From the NCBI RefSeq assembly GCF_010614725.1, contig NZ_JAAEHL010000008.1, positions 124,001-188,000 of the forward strand: a stretch of 64,000 nucleotides of DNA. The letters are read 5' to 3'. Made by a program: the position numbers and the translations under genes. Under the pieces are notes generated by a model that saw nothing but the letters and a program-made list of their open reading frames with translations, searched no databases and was not told where the DNA came from. This DNA is from Flavobacterium ajazii (GTDB lineage: Bacteria > Bacteroidota > Bacteroidia > Flavobacteriales > Flavobacteriaceae). Shown piece after piece: positions 61,642 through 64,000 of the stretch; the stretch's first letter is position 1, and each line of letters opens with the position of its first letter.

Positions 61642-63329
61642 AACGCAGTTTTCTTTTTCTTTTTTTCTGCCTTTAATTTTGCTTCTTCATTCTTCTTCGC
61701 CAGTTCAGGACTGTAAGGAATGCTTAAATCTATAGATTCAACTTTGTCCCAATTCGCATGTAAATCAATTTCTTCCTGATAATAAAATACCTCTTCTGCA
61801 TATCTTTTTTCTAAATAGCTTCCGGTATCGTATGTCCTGTTTTTATTGTCGTCATAAATAACTCGTACAGTATATACACTTGGTTCTAAAAGAAGAAAAT
61901 CAAATTTAGTCTGGTTTTCAGAATAATCGCTCGCCATTACGACGTCTCCTTTTTTATTGGTCAGTTCCACTATAACCGGGAAACGTTTCACATTTTGTAA
62001 ATTCAGTGTAAGATTACCGTATTCCTCAATTTCTCTTGTTGTGAGTTTGTATGATAAAGTGTCATTCGATTTCTCGTAAAAATCGGTTAATGCACCCGGT
62101 AAAAAAGTAAAATTGTACTTTTCAGAAGGCTCTTTTTTTAAATCGATGTATAGTTTTTGTTCAAACTCATCATATTCTGTTGTATAAGCCACTGCTGTAG
62201 AGTCTTTATTGACTAATTTTATTTTTGATTTATCAAATTTAATAAGCGGTGTAGCAGTTTCCAGTGTAAATCGGTCTCTGAAATTTATAATCCCATTTTG
62301 TAAAGCAGTAATATTCAGGGTGTCTTTTTTCTGGTTTTTAATTTTAAATGTAAACTTTTTATCATAGTTGTCCTTGTTGATTTCTAACGATAATGAATCT
62401 ACTTTTAAAGGTTTGTACCAGACTTGTAAAGAGTCCTTTTTTGGAAATTGAGTTATAATGGTTTCAAGAACATCATTGCCATTTTTAAGCACAATTTTAG
62501 GTTTCGAATCTTTAAAGTTTCGTTTTCCTTCATACGGAAGTAATAATCGGTTTCCGGAAGCCTGTATTGGTTTGAATGCTTTTAAAGGAAGCTGCTCCTT
62601 GAATAATTCCAGTTCAAAAACAGTATCGTTTGGTATGGTTATAGGTTGTTTTAGGAAACCTATTTTGTCATCTTTTGGATTGAATTTATTATTGCTTCCC
62701 TTGTCTTTTAATGCAACTAAAAGATATTTTCCGGCTTTAAGGTTCTCTAATCGGAAAGTGGTTAAACTGTCTAAAGTATTGGTAATATAACGTGGATTTT
62801 CTTTGTAGATAACAGAGTCTTTGAATTTGTCATTAACCTCATATAACATTACAGATACAAAGTTGTCTGCATTTTTTTCATAGGAATCCTTAATTCTTCC
62901 GTTTAGCGCAAGTGAATCAATATAAGAACCTGTTGAAAAAACGTATTTGAATTGATTCAACGGATTCCCTTCGTTGTTGTCAGCAATACTTTGCCCGAAA
63001 TTAAAGCTGTAAGTGGTATTAGGCTGTAAAGTGTCTTTAATCTTGATGCTGATAAATTTACTTGCGTTAGTAGGTTCAATAATTGGTGGGTTTTTCAAAG
63101 GAGGAGAAACAATCAGCTGTTTATTGGCGTTTTTAAGTTTTACATATTCATCAAACGTCAGAATGATTTCATTAGCCTTGAAATCAGTACTGAAATTTTT
63201 AGGAGAACTTGATTTTAAAATTGGAGCAAGTGTGTCTTTTAAACCTCCTGTTATGCTGCCACGCTTTGCGCAGCTTATCATTAAAAATACGAATAAAAAA
63301 GAAAAATATTTTAAACTGTTTTTCAGCAT
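61638..63329 (-). CDS. Ig-like domain lipoprotein
   Basis: 563 residues from the ATG at 63329; a start at 63362 would add 11 residues before the signal peptide. The lipobox is LMISC, with the lipidated Cys near residue 20, followed by AKRGSITGG. The first domain is Ig-like (Ig_5 type): KDTLAPILKSSSPKNFSTDF, NEIILTFDEYVKLKNANKQL, TYSFNFGQSIADNNEGNPLN. The rest is beta-rich and unassigned, with LKAGKYLLVALKDKGSNNKF and DYDDNK-like EPSVYTVRVIYDDNKNRTYD resembling carboxypeptidase-regulatory folds. The C terminus is very Lys-rich. The family is frequent in Bacteroidota and not characterised. Confidence 0.82.
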   Translation of the reverse strand: MLKNSLKYFSFLFVFLMISCAKRGSITGGLKDTLAPILKSSSPKNFSTDFKANEIILTFDEYVKLKNANKQLIVSPPLKNPPIIEPTNASKFISIKIKDTLQPNTTYSFNFGQSIADNNEGNPLNQFKYVFSTGSYIDSLALNGRIKDSYEKNADNFVSVMLYEVNDKFKDSVIYKENPRYITNTLDSLTTFRLENLKAGKYLLVALKDKGSNNKFNPKDDKIGFLKQPITIPNDTVFELELFKEQLPLKAFKPIQASGNRLLLPYEGKRNFKDSKPKIVLKNGNDVLETIITQFPKKDSLQVWYKPLKVDSLSLEINKDNYDKKFTFKIKNQKKDTLNITALQNGIINFRDRFTLETATPLIKFDKSKIKLVNKDSTAVAYTTEYDEFEQKLYIDLKKEPSEKYNFTFLPGALTDFYEKSNDTLSYKLTTREIEEYGNLTLNLQNVKRFPVIVELTNKKGDVVMASDYSENQTKFDFLLLEPSVYTVRVIYDDNKNRTYDTGSYLEKRYAEEVFYYQEEIDLHANWDKVESIDLSIPYSPELAKKNEEAKLKAEKKKKKTAF

Positions 63330-63467
63330 AACGATTTGTGATTTAATTCCACAAAATAACAATTATATTTGCTTTAATCGAAATTTTTTATCGTTTTATT
63401 GGGTTTTGAAACTTAGCTTAAATTCAATATTTTTTTATGGTAATCTGTAATCAGTCTATAATATTCT

Positions 63468-63475
63468 TACATTTG
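63468..63475 (+). promoter_or_regulatory. -7 promoter box of the right-edge gene
   Basis: TACATTTG matches TANNTTTG, 23 nt before the TTG start at 63499. It supports that start. Confidence 0.5.
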
Positions 63476-63498
63476 AGTTAGAATTTAATATTGCAGGT

Positions 63499-64000
63499 TT
63501 GAAAAAGAATTCCTTTTTGGTATTGCTCTTCCTTTTGTTGGTTTCGTGTAATGAAAATACTAAACCAATTGTTTCATTTTACTATTGGAAAACTATTTTT
63601 AAGTTATCGGAAACTGAAAAAGAAGTTATTCATGAAAATGATGTCCGAAAAATTTATATCCGTTATTTCGACATTGATTTAAATTCGAATGATCAAAGTC
63701 CTATTCCTTTAGCTCCGGTTCGTTTTCAGGAAGCAATGAATAATTTTGATATAGTTCCTGTGGTTTATATCAAAAATAAAGTCATGCTAAAGCAAAATAT
63801 TGATTTAGAAGATTTGGCTCAAAAAACTATAAAACTGATAAATGAGATCAATTCAAAAAATAAAATTTACAACAAAGAAATTCAAATCGACTGCGACTGG
63901 ACGCTTTCAAGTAAGGACAATTATTTAAAATTTATTGAGGTTTTGAAAAAGCTTTCGCAGAAGAAACTCTCTGTAACAATACGATTGCATCAGGTAAAAT
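63499..64000 (+). CDS. Hypothetical lipoprotein (N-terminal part, cut by window edge)
   Basis: 167 residues visible, starting with TTG at 63499. The signal peptide KKNSFLVLLFLLLVSC has a lipobox with Cys17. The mature part begins NENTKPIVSFYYWKTIFKLS, then DVRKIYIRYFDIDLNSNDQS, and later IQIDCDWTLSSKDNYLKFIE with SQKKLSVTIRLHQVK at the edge. The IDCDWT and VTIRLHQ segments look like beta strands of a TIM barrel, so a glycoside-hydrolase-like fold is possible; that is a guess. No family is recognised with confidence. Reading continues past 64000 without a stop. Confidence 0.75.
   Translation, partial: MKKNSFLVLLFLLLVSCNENTKPIVSFYYWKTIFKLSETEKEVIHENDVRKIYIRYFDIDLNSNDQSPIPLAPVRFQEAMNNFDIVPVVYIKNKVMLKQNIDLEDLAQKTIKLINEINSKNKIYNKEIQIDCDWTLSSKDNYLKFIEVLKKLSQKKLSVTIRLHQVK

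Noticed and set aside
1..64000. Insertion sequence, prophage or integrase
   Set aside because: No transposase, integrase or phage structural gene is present; the repeats are short and non-coding.
1..64000. tRNA or rRNA genes
   Set aside because: I saw no T-loop GTTCRA pattern in a plausible cloverleaf and no rRNA-like stretch. A tRNAscan run would be decisive.

Overview
The window is a 64 kb piece of an AT-rich Bacteroidota chromosome, most likely Flavobacterium or a close relative. Pointers are a complete Bat aerotolerance operon, a PorZ-like type IX secretion protein, a SusC/SusD pair with ECF sigma and FecR, a type-B three-subunit succinate dehydrogenase, a mevalonate-type HMG-CoA synthase and an OmpA protein with thrombospondin type 3 repeats. 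Several promoters fit the Bacteroidota pattern TTG/TTTG, then 16-21 nt, then TANNTTTG, and Shine-Dalgarno sequences are mostly absent. I saw no tRNA, rRNA, CRISPR array, insertion sequence or prophage. The gene content is mostly chromosomal housekeeping. The genus is inferred from gene content and recalled homologues, not from a search.

Layout. 1-4.0 kb: a LysR regulator (cut by the left edge) divergent from a secreted DJ-1/PfpI protein, then a YqhD-type alcohol dehydrogenase and gpsA. 4.0-13.4 kb: a minus-strand operon running MoxR, DUF58, a BatD/DUF4381-like protein, BatA, BatB, BatC, BatD, BatE. 13.7-19.5 kb: aldo/keto reductase, SDR, an AlbA_2-type protein, a DUF3298-type lipoprotein, cystathionine gamma-synthase/lyase and an outer-membrane beta-barrel protein. 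19.8-29.0 kb: gdhA, porZ, recO, ileS, a DksA-like protein and lspA. 29.2-38.0 kb: an AddA-like helicase-nuclease and an AddB-like nuclease, separated by kbl and ompA. 38.0-38.7 kb: a gene-free stretch with an orphan promoter box and terminators at each end, a candidate small RNA.

38.7-46.8 kb: an alpha/beta hydrolase, an ECF sigma factor divergent from its putative FecR anti-sigma, then STN-SusC and SusD. This is a nutrient-uptake locus with no degrading enzyme beside it. 47-56.9 kb: a looser region with an AIM24 protein, a small unknown protein, ferritin, Xaa-Pro aminopeptidase, an AT-rich unknown protein next to a mosaic of intergenic repeats, small unknown membrane or secreted proteins, a second alpha/beta hydrolase with an AHSA1 protein, and HMG-CoA synthase. 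57.2-64 kb: sdhC-sdhA-sdhB, an omega-amidase-like nitrilase, an Ig-like lipoprotein and a lipoprotein cut by the right edge.

The most striking non-genic pattern is that many spacers, even inside operons, hold imperfect palindromes built from one short word and its reverse complement (tctaag, attccaa, gtcgaaag, gttgatgg, gccacagat). Longer repeats also occur, including a near-identical 40-bp pair at 47.9 and 54.2 kb.
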